A stretch of 6,341 bases of DNA from Acidimicrobiia bacterium (lineage in GTDB: Bacteria > Actinomycetota > Acidimicrobiia > Acidimicrobiales > AC-14): assembly GCA_019243595.1 (NCBI GenBank), contig JAFAUA010000034.1:1-6341 (forward strand). Reading direction: 5' to 3'. The translations under genes and the position numbers were made by a program. The notes beneath the pieces are model-generated. The model was not told where the DNA came from, searched no databases, and saw nothing but the letters and a program-made list of their open reading frames with translations. Positions 1 to 5,197 of the stretch are shown here, one piece after another (the stretch's first letter is position 1; each line of letters starts with the position of its first letter).

Positions 1-620
1 CCAGCGAAGGCGGCGGCACCCTCGTGCTGGCCTCCGATTGGCTCGAGCACCCAGGCACCGTCGGTCGGGCATGGCCAATCTCCGAGATCGCGGTCCTCGA
101 TGACGACGGCAACGAGCTGCCGCCGGGCGAGGTCGGGACCGTCTACATGCACATGCAGACCGGCAACTTCGAGTACTACAAGGACAAAGAGAAAACCGAC
201 CAGACGTTCCGGGAGAACTTCTTCACGGTCGGCGACGCCGGCTATCTCGACGACGACGGCTTCCTGTTTCTCGTCGACCGCAAGTCCGACATGATCATCT
301 CGGGCGGCGTGAACATCTACCCGGCCGAGATCGAGAGCGTCTTCCTCACCCATCCGAAGGTCGGCGATGCCGCCGTGTTCGGCATCCCCCACGACGACTG
401 GGGCGAAGAGGTGAAGGCGGTCATCGAGCCCGCGGAAGGCATCGAGGCGGGCGCCGCGCTGTCCGACGAGCTGATGGAGTTCGCGTCGGAGCGGCTGGCC
501 AAGTACAAGCTGCCGAAGTCCATCGACTTCGTCGACGAGCTGCCCCGCGACCCCAACGGCAAGCTCTACAAGCGCAAGCTGCGTGACCCGTATTGGCAGG
601 GAAGGGAGAAGGCCATTTGA
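1..620 (+). CDS. Acyl-CoA synthetase (FadD-type, AMP-forming), C-terminal part, 5' truncated by window edge
   Basis: Adenylate-forming ligase that would activate a carboxylic acid to its CoA thioester through an acyl-AMP intermediate. The frame is open from the edge (first whole codon at base 3) and ends at TGA 618-620, giving about 205 visible residues of a family usually 500-550 long. The SEGGGT stretch at bases 3-20 fits the end of the A5 Y-x-x-(S/T)-E motif. GDAGYLDDDGF (A7) comes next, then the hinge motif VDRKSDMIISGG (A8, near base 275-310), NIYPAEIE, and a C-terminal PRDPNGKLYKRKL carrying the A10 lysine at codon 561-563 that catalyses adenylation. The AMP-binding P-loop lies outside the window. 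The tail (DPYWQGREKAI) does not look like the FadD19 C-terminus as I remember it, so I do not assign a symbol. Substrate is unknown; the neighbours suggest a sterol side-chain acid. Confidence 0.93.
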   Translation, partial: SEGGGTLVLASDWLEHPGTVGRAWPISEIAVLDDDGNELPPGEVGTVYMHMQTGNFEYYKDKEKTDQTFRENFFTVGDAGYLDDDGFLFLVDRKSDMIISGGVNIYPAEIESVFLTHPKVGDAAVFGIPHDDWGEEVKAVIEPAEGIEAGAALSDELMEFASERLAKYKLPKSIDFVDELPRDPNGKLYKRKLRDPYWQGREKAI

Positions 621-705
621 GCGAGCACCGAAGCGAAGCGGAGGAGCGCAGCTCCAATAAGAAGGCTGGCCGTGCCATTGCACGGCGCCCGGAGGGCGCC
701 CTCTG
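621..705 (+). promoter_or_regulatory. Spacer with two short perfect hairpins; second one contains the downstream Shine-Dalgarno
   Basis: Spacer between the fadD stop and the first DUF35 gene. Bases 643-655 form GGAGC-GCA-GCTCC (5-bp stem, 3-base loop). Bases 684-700 form GGCGCCC-GGA-GGGCGCC (perfect 7-bp GC stem, 3-base loop). The only good Shine-Dalgarno for the ATG at 706, GGAGGG at 691-696, lies in the loop and 3' arm of this second hairpin, so folding would hide it. No T-tract follows either hairpin, so neither looks like an intrinsic terminator. I see no promoter boxes or KstR-like operator. The hairpins are seen directly; any regulatory effect is inference. Confidence 0.5.
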
Positions 706-1152
706 ATGGCAGCGAACGACGTACTCCGGGCTCCCCATGTCATGGAGTACACGTACACGCGGAGTGTGGGCCCGGTCATCGAGCGGTTCTTCGCCGGTCT
801 CGGCGAGCACCGCATCCAGGGCATCAAAGGCTCCGACGGCAAGGTCATTGTGCCGCCCGTCGAGTACGACCCCTACACGGGCGAGACGCTCACCGAGTTC
901 GTCGACGTCGGCGATGCCGGCACCGTCACCACATGGGCCTGGGTCACCGACCCGCGGCCCGGTCAGCCCCTCGACAAGCCGTTCGCCTGGGCGCTCGTCA
1001 AGCTTGACGGCGCCGACACGGGCATGCTGCACGCCGTCGACGCCGGTGACCAGTCGAAGATGTCCACCGGCATGCGCGTGAAGGTGCGGTGGACGACGGA
1101 CAACGTCCCCGACCTCAGCTCCATCGCCTGCTTCGAGCCGGAGGCGTCGTAG
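706..1152 (+). CDS. DUF35 / OB-fold protein, degenerate (no zinc-ribbon cysteines); partner of thiolase-like lyase
   Basis: 148-residue protein of the DUF35 (rubredoxin-like zinc ribbon plus OB-fold) family, which acts as a non-catalytic partner of thiolase-fold enzymes, for example the ChsH2 DUF35 domain bound to Ltp2. Conserved stretches visible are a leading helix (TRSVGPVIERFFAGL, residues 18-32), the remnant ribbon region (GIKGSDGKVIVPP, 39-51), the OB-fold strands from GTVTTWAWV (72-80), and a terminal SSIACFEPE. The ribbon cysteines are absent; the only cysteine is C142, far from that site. It lines up by eye with the next gene (RF..G, K..GKV.V, GT.TT, SSI), so the two are paralogous. 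Together they are about 311 residues, close to Rv3521 (about 303), which I recall as a single protein beside ltp4. ATG 706 is chosen because GGAGGG lies 9 bases upstream; ATG 739 would cut conserved residues. Confidence 0.85.
   Translation: MAANDVLRAPHVMEYTYTRSVGPVIERFFAGLGEHRIQGIKGSDGKVIVPPVEYDPYTGETLTEFVDVGDAGTVTTWAWVTDPRPGQPLDKPFAWALVKLDGADTGMLHAVDAGDQSKMSTGMRVKVRWTTDNVPDLSSIACFEPEAS
1140..1144 (+). promoter_or_regulatory. Ribosome binding site fixing the GTG start at 1152
   Basis: GGAGG inside the last codons of the upstream DUF35 gene, 7 bases before GTG 1152. The stop TAG (1150-1152) and start GTG (1152-1154) share one base (TAGTG), the usual arrangement for translational coupling. An in-frame ATG at 1089 would add 21 residues read out of frame inside the upstream gene, so it is rejected as the start. 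Confidence 0.8.
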
Positions 1153-1643
1153 TGGCCGACGAAGAACCCCAGGGCACGATCGTCGAGCGGCCCATCCGTC
1201 TCGACTACGACTACACCGCCGGCACTGCTCAGTCCCGCTTCCTGAAGGGCATCGCCCAGGGCAAGATCCTCGGGGAGAAGTGCCCGGTGTGCGGCAAGGT
1301 CTACGTCGGCTCCCGCGGCTCGTGCCCGACCGACGGCGTCCCCACCGAAGGGGAGATCGAGGTGCCGTCCAAGGGCACCCTCACCACCTTCTGCGTCGTC
1401 AACGTGCAGTTCGCCGGCCAGTCCGTCGAAGTGCCGTACGCCTCCGGCTACATCCTCTGCGATGGCGCCGACATCCCGCTGATGGGCCTCGTGCAGGAGG
1501 TCCCCATCGAAGAGGTGCGAATGGGCCTGCGCGTCGAGGCCGTGTGGGCCGACGAACTCAGCCCGAACCTCAGCAGCATCAAGTACTGGAAGCCCAGCGG
1601 CGAGCCCGACGCCGACTACGAGACGTACAGGCACCACCTGTGA
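1152..1643 (+). CDS. DUF35 / OB-fold protein with zinc ribbon; partner of thiolase-like lyase
   Basis: 163-residue DUF35 protein starting at a coupled GTG. The zinc ribbon is visible as C44-P-V-C47-G-K-V, then S-C58-P-T-D61-G, so the pattern is C-x2-C-x10-C-x2-D, with aspartate where the fourth cysteine normally sits. The OB-fold follows from about residue 75 (GTLTTFCVV) through SGYILCDGADIPLMG, ending in NLSSIKYWKPSGEPDAD, a tail I recognise from DUF35 proteins encoded beside ltp3/ltp4 in actinobacteria. Known family members bind thiolase-fold partners and help place the acyl-CoA; they are not nucleic-acid enzymes despite old annotations. It pairs with the preceding degenerate paralogue, and the two probably correspond to the halves of a fused Rv3521-type protein. 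Cytoplasmic; no signal peptide or membrane segment. Confidence 0.88.
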   Translation: MADEEPQGTIVERPIRLDYDYTAGTAQSRFLKGIAQGKILGEKCPVCGKVYVGSRGSCPTDGVPTEGEIEVPSKGTLTTFCVVNVQFAGQSVEVPYASGYILCDGADIPLMGLVQEVPIEEVRMGLRVEAVWADELSPNLSSIKYWKPSGEPDADYETYRHHL

Positions 1644-1796
1644 TCTTCGACCTCGAAGCGGAGCTTCTCGGTCGAGCTAATTGTGCTCCGGGCGACCGGC
1701 AAAGCCCGCTCGCCCTCCGCCGTTTTTCTTGGCCGGCATCCGTAGCGGACGCCTTCGGCGTCGAGCGCGGCCGCCGGCGAAAGGGGCAGCATCGCT
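1644..1796 (+). other. Structure-rich intergenic spacer (153 bases) before ltp4-like gene
   Basis: The longest gap in the operon. Directly after the stop codon, CTTCGA-CC-TCGAAG (1645-1658) overlaps GAAGC-GGA-GCTTC (1655-1667), so the two hairpins are mutually exclusive. A third imperfect stem lies at 1690-1715 (listed separately). GACGCC-TTC-GGCGTC (1748-1762) is a perfect 6-bp stem, followed by the palindrome GCGGCCGC at 1767-1774. The 10-mer CGAAGCGGAG at 1654-1663 also occurs at 634-643 in the other structured spacer. No convincing -35/-10 pair, KstR-type operator or small gene is visible. The in-frame stop TAG at 1743-1745 limits how far upstream the next gene can start. Confidence 0.55.
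1690..1727 (+). terminator. Possible intrinsic terminator or attenuator inside the operon
   Basis: GGGCGA (1690-1695) pairs with TCGCCC (1710-1715). After a single C-C mismatch, CGG (1697-1699) can pair with CCG (1706-1708), leaving a 6-base loop. A TTTTT run lies at 1723-1727, but 7 bases separate it from the stem, which is long for a classical Rho-independent terminator. It would lie between the DUF35 pair and the ltp genes, where partial read-through could set their ratio. The stem and T-run are seen; function is inferred and weak. Confidence 0.35.
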
Positions 1797-2855
1797 TTGC
1801 GTGACATCGCAATTGTCGCGACCGCCCAGTCGCCCGCCATCCGAAAGGACGAGCGACGCAACGAGGTCGAAATCCTCATGCCGGTCGTGCACGACCTGCG
1901 GGACAAGGCGGGCCTCAAGCAGGACGACATCGGCTTCACGGTCTCGGGGAGCTGTGACTACTTGCAGGGCCAAGCCTTCGCCTTCGTCACCGCCCTCGAT
2001 GCCATCGGGCCGTGGCCGCCGATCGACGAGTCCCACGTCGAGATGGACGGGGCGTGGGCCCTGTACGAGGCGTGGATGCGCCTGCAGTACGGCGACATCG
2101 ACACCGCCCTCGTCTACTGCTTCGGCAAGTCGTCACCGGGCGACATCCGCCGCATCCTGACGCTTCAGCTCGACCCCTACTACCTGGTGCCCCTGTGGCC
2201 GGACACGATTGCAATGGCCGCCCTGCAGGCCCGGGCGCTCCTTGACTCCGACGGCGTGACCGAGCGCGACCTGGCCGAGGTGGTCGCCAGATCGAGAAAG
2301 AACGCCAAGGACAACCCCAATGCGCAGCTGAAGGGCGACGTCGACGTCGACACGCTGCTCAAGGAGCCCGAGTACCTCTCGCCCCTGCGCAAGCACGACT
2401 GCCCGCCGATCACCGACGGCGCGGCGGCCGTAATCCTCGCCGCCGGCGATCGCGCACGCGAGATCACCGACCGGCCGGCGTGGATCCGGGGCATCGACCA
2501 CCGCATCGAGCCCCACTCGCTCGGTGTCCGCGACCTCACCGATTCGCCGTCGACGCGCACGGCTGGCCAGAACGCGGGCGTGGCGAACGGCAAAGTCGAC
2601 ATCGCCGAACTGCACGCCCCGTTTTCTCACCAGGAGATCATCCTGAAGCGGGCGCTCGGACTCGGAGACGGCGTGAACATCAACCCGTCGGGCGGCGCGC
2701 TGGCGTCCAACGCGGTGATGGCCGCCGGCCTCCTGCGCATCATCGAGTGCGCCGACCGCATCATGTCCGGCCAGGCGAACCGGGCTGTCGCCCACGCCAC
2801 GTCGGGGCCCGCACTGCAGCAGAACTTGGTCGCCGTTCTCGAGGGGGACAACTAA
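1797..2855 (+). CDS. ltp4: Thiolase-fold lipid-transfer protein, Ltp4-like (probable steroid aldolase subunit)
   Basis: 352-residue thiolase-superfamily protein resembling Rv3522/Ltp4. TTG 1797 is the only usable start between the in-frame TAG at 1743 and the conserved N-terminus (RDIAIVATAQSP); AAGGGG (1781-1786) lies 10 bases upstream. Thiolase landmarks are SGSCDYLQGQ (50-59), HDCPPITDGAAAV (200-212), ELHAPFSHQE (271-280), NPSGGALASN (296-305) and HATSGPALQQN (333-343). The position of the usual nucleophilic cysteine (C-x-S/G-G) appears to be the EMDGAW stretch (82-87), so Claisen thiolase chemistry is unlikely. Relatives with DUF35 partners perform retro-aldol cleavage of steroid-CoA side chains, and ltp3/ltp4 in Rhodococcus are linked to C24-branched sterol breakdown. 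It is two bases from the ltp3-like gene, consistent with a hetero-oligomer. Family is sure; the Ltp4 orthology and aldolase role are inferred. Confidence 0.85.
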   Translation: MRDIAIVATAQSPAIRKDERRNEVEILMPVVHDLRDKAGLKQDDIGFTVSGSCDYLQGQAFAFVTALDAIGPWPPIDESHVEMDGAWALYEAWMRLQYGDIDTALVYCFGKSSPGDIRRILTLQLDPYYLVPLWPDTIAMAALQARALLDSDGVTERDLAEVVARSRKNAKDNPNAQLKGDVDVDTLLKEPEYLSPLRKHDCPPITDGAAAVILAAGDRAREITDRPAWIRGIDHRIEPHSLGVRDLTDSPSTRTAGQNAGVANGKVDIAELHAPFSHQEIILKRALGLGDGVNINPSGGALASNAVMAAGLLRIIECADRIMSGQANRAVAHATSGPALQQNLVAVLEGDN

Positions 2856-2857
2856 CC

Positions 2858-4012
2858 ATGCCCGAGAGAGTCGCCATCACCGGCGTCGGCCAGACCAAGT
2901 ACGACACGGCCCGGCCCGACCACTCCATCGCCGGCCTCTGTCGCGAGGCTGCGATCCGCGCCCTCGAGGACGCGGGCGTGACGTGGAACGACATCGATGC
3001 CGTCGTCATCGGCAAGGCCCCCGACATGTTCGAGGGCGTCGTGATGCCGGAGCTGTATCTCGCGGACGCACTGGGCGCCACCGGCAAGCCGATGATGCGC
3101 GTGCACACCGCGGGCAGCGTCGGCGGGTCGACGGCGCTCGTCGCCGCCGGCCTCGTCAAGACCGGGATTCACAAGCGCGTGCTGACGGTCGCCTTCGAGA
3201 AGCAGTCCGAGAGCAACGCCATGTGGGCGCTGTCGATGCGCATCCCGTTCCAGCCAGCGCTCGTCGCCGGCGCCGGTGGGTACTTCGCACCGCACATCCG
3301 CTCGTACATCCGGCGGTCGAACGCCCCCGACCACATCGGCATCCTGGTCGCCGTCAAGGACCGCAAGAACGCCCTCAAGAACCCGTATGCCCACCTCCAT
3401 CTCGAGGACATCTCCTACGAGAAGGTGGCCGAGTCGATGATGATCTGGGACCCGCTGCGCTATCTCGAGTCGTGTCCGTCGTCGGACGGGGCGTGCGCCA
3501 TGGTGCTGTCGAGCGAGGACGCCGTGACCGGCGACCGTGCGCCCGCATGGTTCGCGGGTTCGGCAATGCGCAGCGAGGCCACGCAGTTCGCCGGCCGTGA
3601 CCAGGTCAATCCCCAGGCCGGCAAGGACTGTGCCAAAGAGGTGTACCGCCAAGCGGGCATCACCGATCCCCGCAGGGAGATCGACGTGGCCGAGATCTAC
3701 GTGCCGTTCAGCTGGTACGAGCCGATGTGGATGGAGAACCTCGCCTTCGCACCCGAAGGCGAGGGCTGGAAGATGACCGACGAGGGGGCGACGGCGATGG
3801 ACGGCGACATGCCGATCAACCCGAGCGGCGGCGTCCTGTCGTCGAACCCCATCGGCGCGTCGGGGATGATCCGCTACGCGGAAGCAGCCATGCAGATCCG
3901 CGAGCAGGCCGGCGAGCACCAGATCGACGGCGTGCGCACGGCGATGGGTCACGCCTACGGCGGCGGCGCGCAGTTCTATTCCATGTGCATCCTGACCAAA
4001 GAGAAGCCGTAG
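2858..4012 (+). CDS. ltp3: Thiolase-fold lipid-transfer protein, Ltp3-like (probable steroid aldolase subunit)
   Basis: 384-residue thiolase-superfamily protein closely matching my recollection of Rv3523/Ltp3. Conserved blocks are AITGVGQTKY (6-15), VVIGKAPDMFEGVVMPELYLADALG (49-73), VHTAGSVGGSTAL (82-94), EKQSESNAMWALS (114-126), CPSSDGACAMV (206-216), AEIYVPFSWYEPMW (278-291), INPSGGVLSSNPIGASG (320-336) and GHAYGGGAQF (364-373). The normal catalytic cysteine is replaced by glycine/serine in AGSVGGS (85-91). Y281 in the EIYVPFS motif seems to correspond to the first active-site tyrosine of Ltp2. Start ATG 2858 follows the upstream TAA by two bases, with GAGGGG at 2841-2846. It is expected to act in the cytoplasm with the Ltp4-like protein and the two DUF35 proteins to cleave a beta-hydroxy steroid-CoA side chain; the exact substrate is not shown by the sequence. 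Confidence 0.9.
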   Translation: MPERVAITGVGQTKYDTARPDHSIAGLCREAAIRALEDAGVTWNDIDAVVIGKAPDMFEGVVMPELYLADALGATGKPMMRVHTAGSVGGSTALVAAGLVKTGIHKRVLTVAFEKQSESNAMWALSMRIPFQPALVAGAGGYFAPHIRSYIRRSNAPDHIGILVAVKDRKNALKNPYAHLHLEDISYEKVAESMMIWDPLRYLESCPSSDGACAMVLSSEDAVTGDRAPAWFAGSAMRSEATQFAGRDQVNPQAGKDCAKEVYRQAGITDPRREIDVAEIYVPFSWYEPMWMENLAFAPEGEGWKMTDEGATAMDGDMPINPSGGVLSSNPIGASGMIRYAEAAMQIREQAGEHQIDGVRTAMGHAYGGGAQFYSMCILTKEKP

Positions 4013-4019
4013 GTTCGCG

Positions 4020-5194
4020 ATGGAACTCGCCCTCACCCCCGAGCAGCAGGCTCTGCAGCAAGAGCTGCGGGAGTACTTCGCGAAGATCGTCACTCCCGAG
4101 ATCGAAGAGGAGATGGCGACGGGGAGATGGGCGGCCCCAGGTCCAAAGAGGCGATCCGCCAGATGGGCAAGGACGGGTGGCTCGGTATTGGCTGGCCCAA
4201 GGAGTACGGCGGCCAGGACCGCACCGCCATCGAGCAGTTCATCTTCTACGACGAGTCGTTCCGCGCCGGTGCGCCGGTGCCGATGCTCAGCATCAACTCG
4301 GTGGCGCCGACGATCATGCAGTTCGGCACCGAGGAGCAGAAGAAGGAGTACCTGCCGAGGATCCTCGCCGGCGAGATCCAATTCGCCATCGGCTACACCG
4401 AGCCGGGGTCAGGCACCGACCTCGCCAGCCTGAAGACGAAGGCCGTGCGCGACGGCGACGAGTGGGTGATCAACGGCCAAAAGGTCTTCACCTCGATCGC
4501 CGACTTCGCCGACTACGTGTGGCTGGCTTGCCGCACCGATCCCGACGCCCCGAAGCACAAGGGCATCTCGATGATCCTCGTGCCGACGGACAACCCCGGC
4601 TTCAAGGTCACCCCGATCAAGATCATGGGTGGCGCCGCGACCAACGCCACGTACTACGAGGACGTGCGCGTCCCCGTCACCAACCTGGTCGGCGAGCTCA
4701 ACCGGGGCTGGGACCTCATCGTCAGCCAGCTCAACCGTGAGCGCGTTGCCCTCGCCCCGCCGGGCATGGCCGAGCGCCAGTACCAGGGCGTCCTCAAGTG
4801 GGCCAAGGAGACGAAGCTTCCGGGGTCGTCGCTGCGCGTGATCGACCAGCAGTGGGTGCAGGTCAACCTCGCTCGCGTGAAGGCCAAGCTCGAATACCTC
4901 AAGCTCATCAACTGGCAGGTCGCCTGGCAGGCCGACAACGGCATCCTCGACGTGGCCGCGTCGTCGTCCACGAAGGTGTTCGGCACCGAGTTCTTCTGCG
5001 AGGCCTACCGGCTGCTGCTCGAGGTCATGGGCCCGGCCGGCTCCATCAAGCGCGGCTCACCGGAGGCCCGGCTGCGCGGCGCTCTCGAGCGCGCCTACCA
5101 GGGCACGCTCATCCTCACCTTCGGCGGTGGCACCAACGAGGTGCAGCGCGACCTCATCGCCGTCTTCGGCCTCAAGATGCCCAGGAGCCTCTGA
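4020..5194 (+). CDS. fadE26: Acyl-CoA dehydrogenase FadE26/ChsE4-like, catalytic subunit; apparent -1 frameshift near 4124
   Basis: Flavoprotein dehydrogenase subunit. In M. tuberculosis FadE26-FadE27 (ChsE4-ChsE5) form an alpha2beta2 enzyme acting on steroid side-chain CoA esters such as 3-oxo-cholest-4-en-26-oyl-CoA. The N-terminal helix (MELALTPEQQALQQELREYF) reads from ATG 4020 through base 4124. Everything after (KEAIRQMGKDGWLGIGWPKEYGG) reads in the frame of ATG 4127, so about 391 residues result if G4124 is read twice or one G is missing (family about 400). Visible: GYTEPGSGTDLA (rebuilt residues 126-137), the catalytic-base glutamate of LNRERVAL (codon 4739-4741, matching E247 of ChsE4), INWQVAW, KVFGTE, and TFGGGTNEVQRD. 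The downstream open frame alone (4127-5194, 355 residues) would lack the first helix and has no good ribosome site. The gene starts 8 bases after the ltp3 stop and lies 3 bases before fadE27. Pseudogene, sequencing error and ribosomal slippage remain open. Confidence 0.9.
4116..4127 (+). other. Frameshift site in fadE26 (GGGG run, one G short)
   Basis: The sequence GCGACGGGGAGATGGG joins two frames of one protein. Reading ACG-GGG in the first frame and then GAG-ATG-GGC in the second needs five Gs where four are present (4121-4124). The first frame beyond this point turns into an S/R-rich shadow translation, while the second frame stays open and conserved for 356 codons. A glycine codon GGG at 4122-4124 could slip back onto GGG at 4121-4123, so a -1 slip is mechanically possible. 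Confidence 0.85.
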
Positions 5195-5197
5195 CCC

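Noticed and set aside
1..620. Calling the synthetase FadD19 or FadD17
   Set aside because: Only the C-terminal part is visible and its tail does not match what I recall of FadD19. Context alone is not enough for a symbol.
1089..1154. ATG 1089 as start of the second DUF35 gene
   Set aside because: The extra residues are a shadow of the upstream gene; GGAGG and the TAGTG overlap support GTG 1152.
621..1796. KstR-type operator (palindrome around AAC..GTT) in either long spacer
   Set aside because: I looked for it because of the steroid genes and found no matching palindrome in 621-705 or 1644-1796. The operon's promoter probably lies upstream of the window.
2480..4012. Long version of the ltp3 frame starting at 2480
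   Set aside because: The first 126 codons are an out-of-frame shadow of ltp4 (R/G/P/H-rich). Homology and the ribosome site put the start at ATG 2858.
2852..4381. 509-codon open frame on the minus strand
   Set aside because: It lies antisense to the well-conserved ltp3 and fadE26 genes, its translation is rich in R/H/D/V/L low-complexity runs with no known motif, and long antisense frames are expected in high-GC coding DNA.
3727..4740. 337-codon plus-strand frame spanning the ltp3-fadE26 junction
   Set aside because: It is arginine-rich, has no recognisable motif, and is out of frame with both conserved genes; a composition shadow.
4127..5194. fadE26 as a naturally short gene starting at ATG 4127
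   Set aside because: The upstream 35 codons encode the conserved N-terminal helix of this family, and the purine run abuts ATG 4127 with no spacing. A frameshift within one gene explains both.
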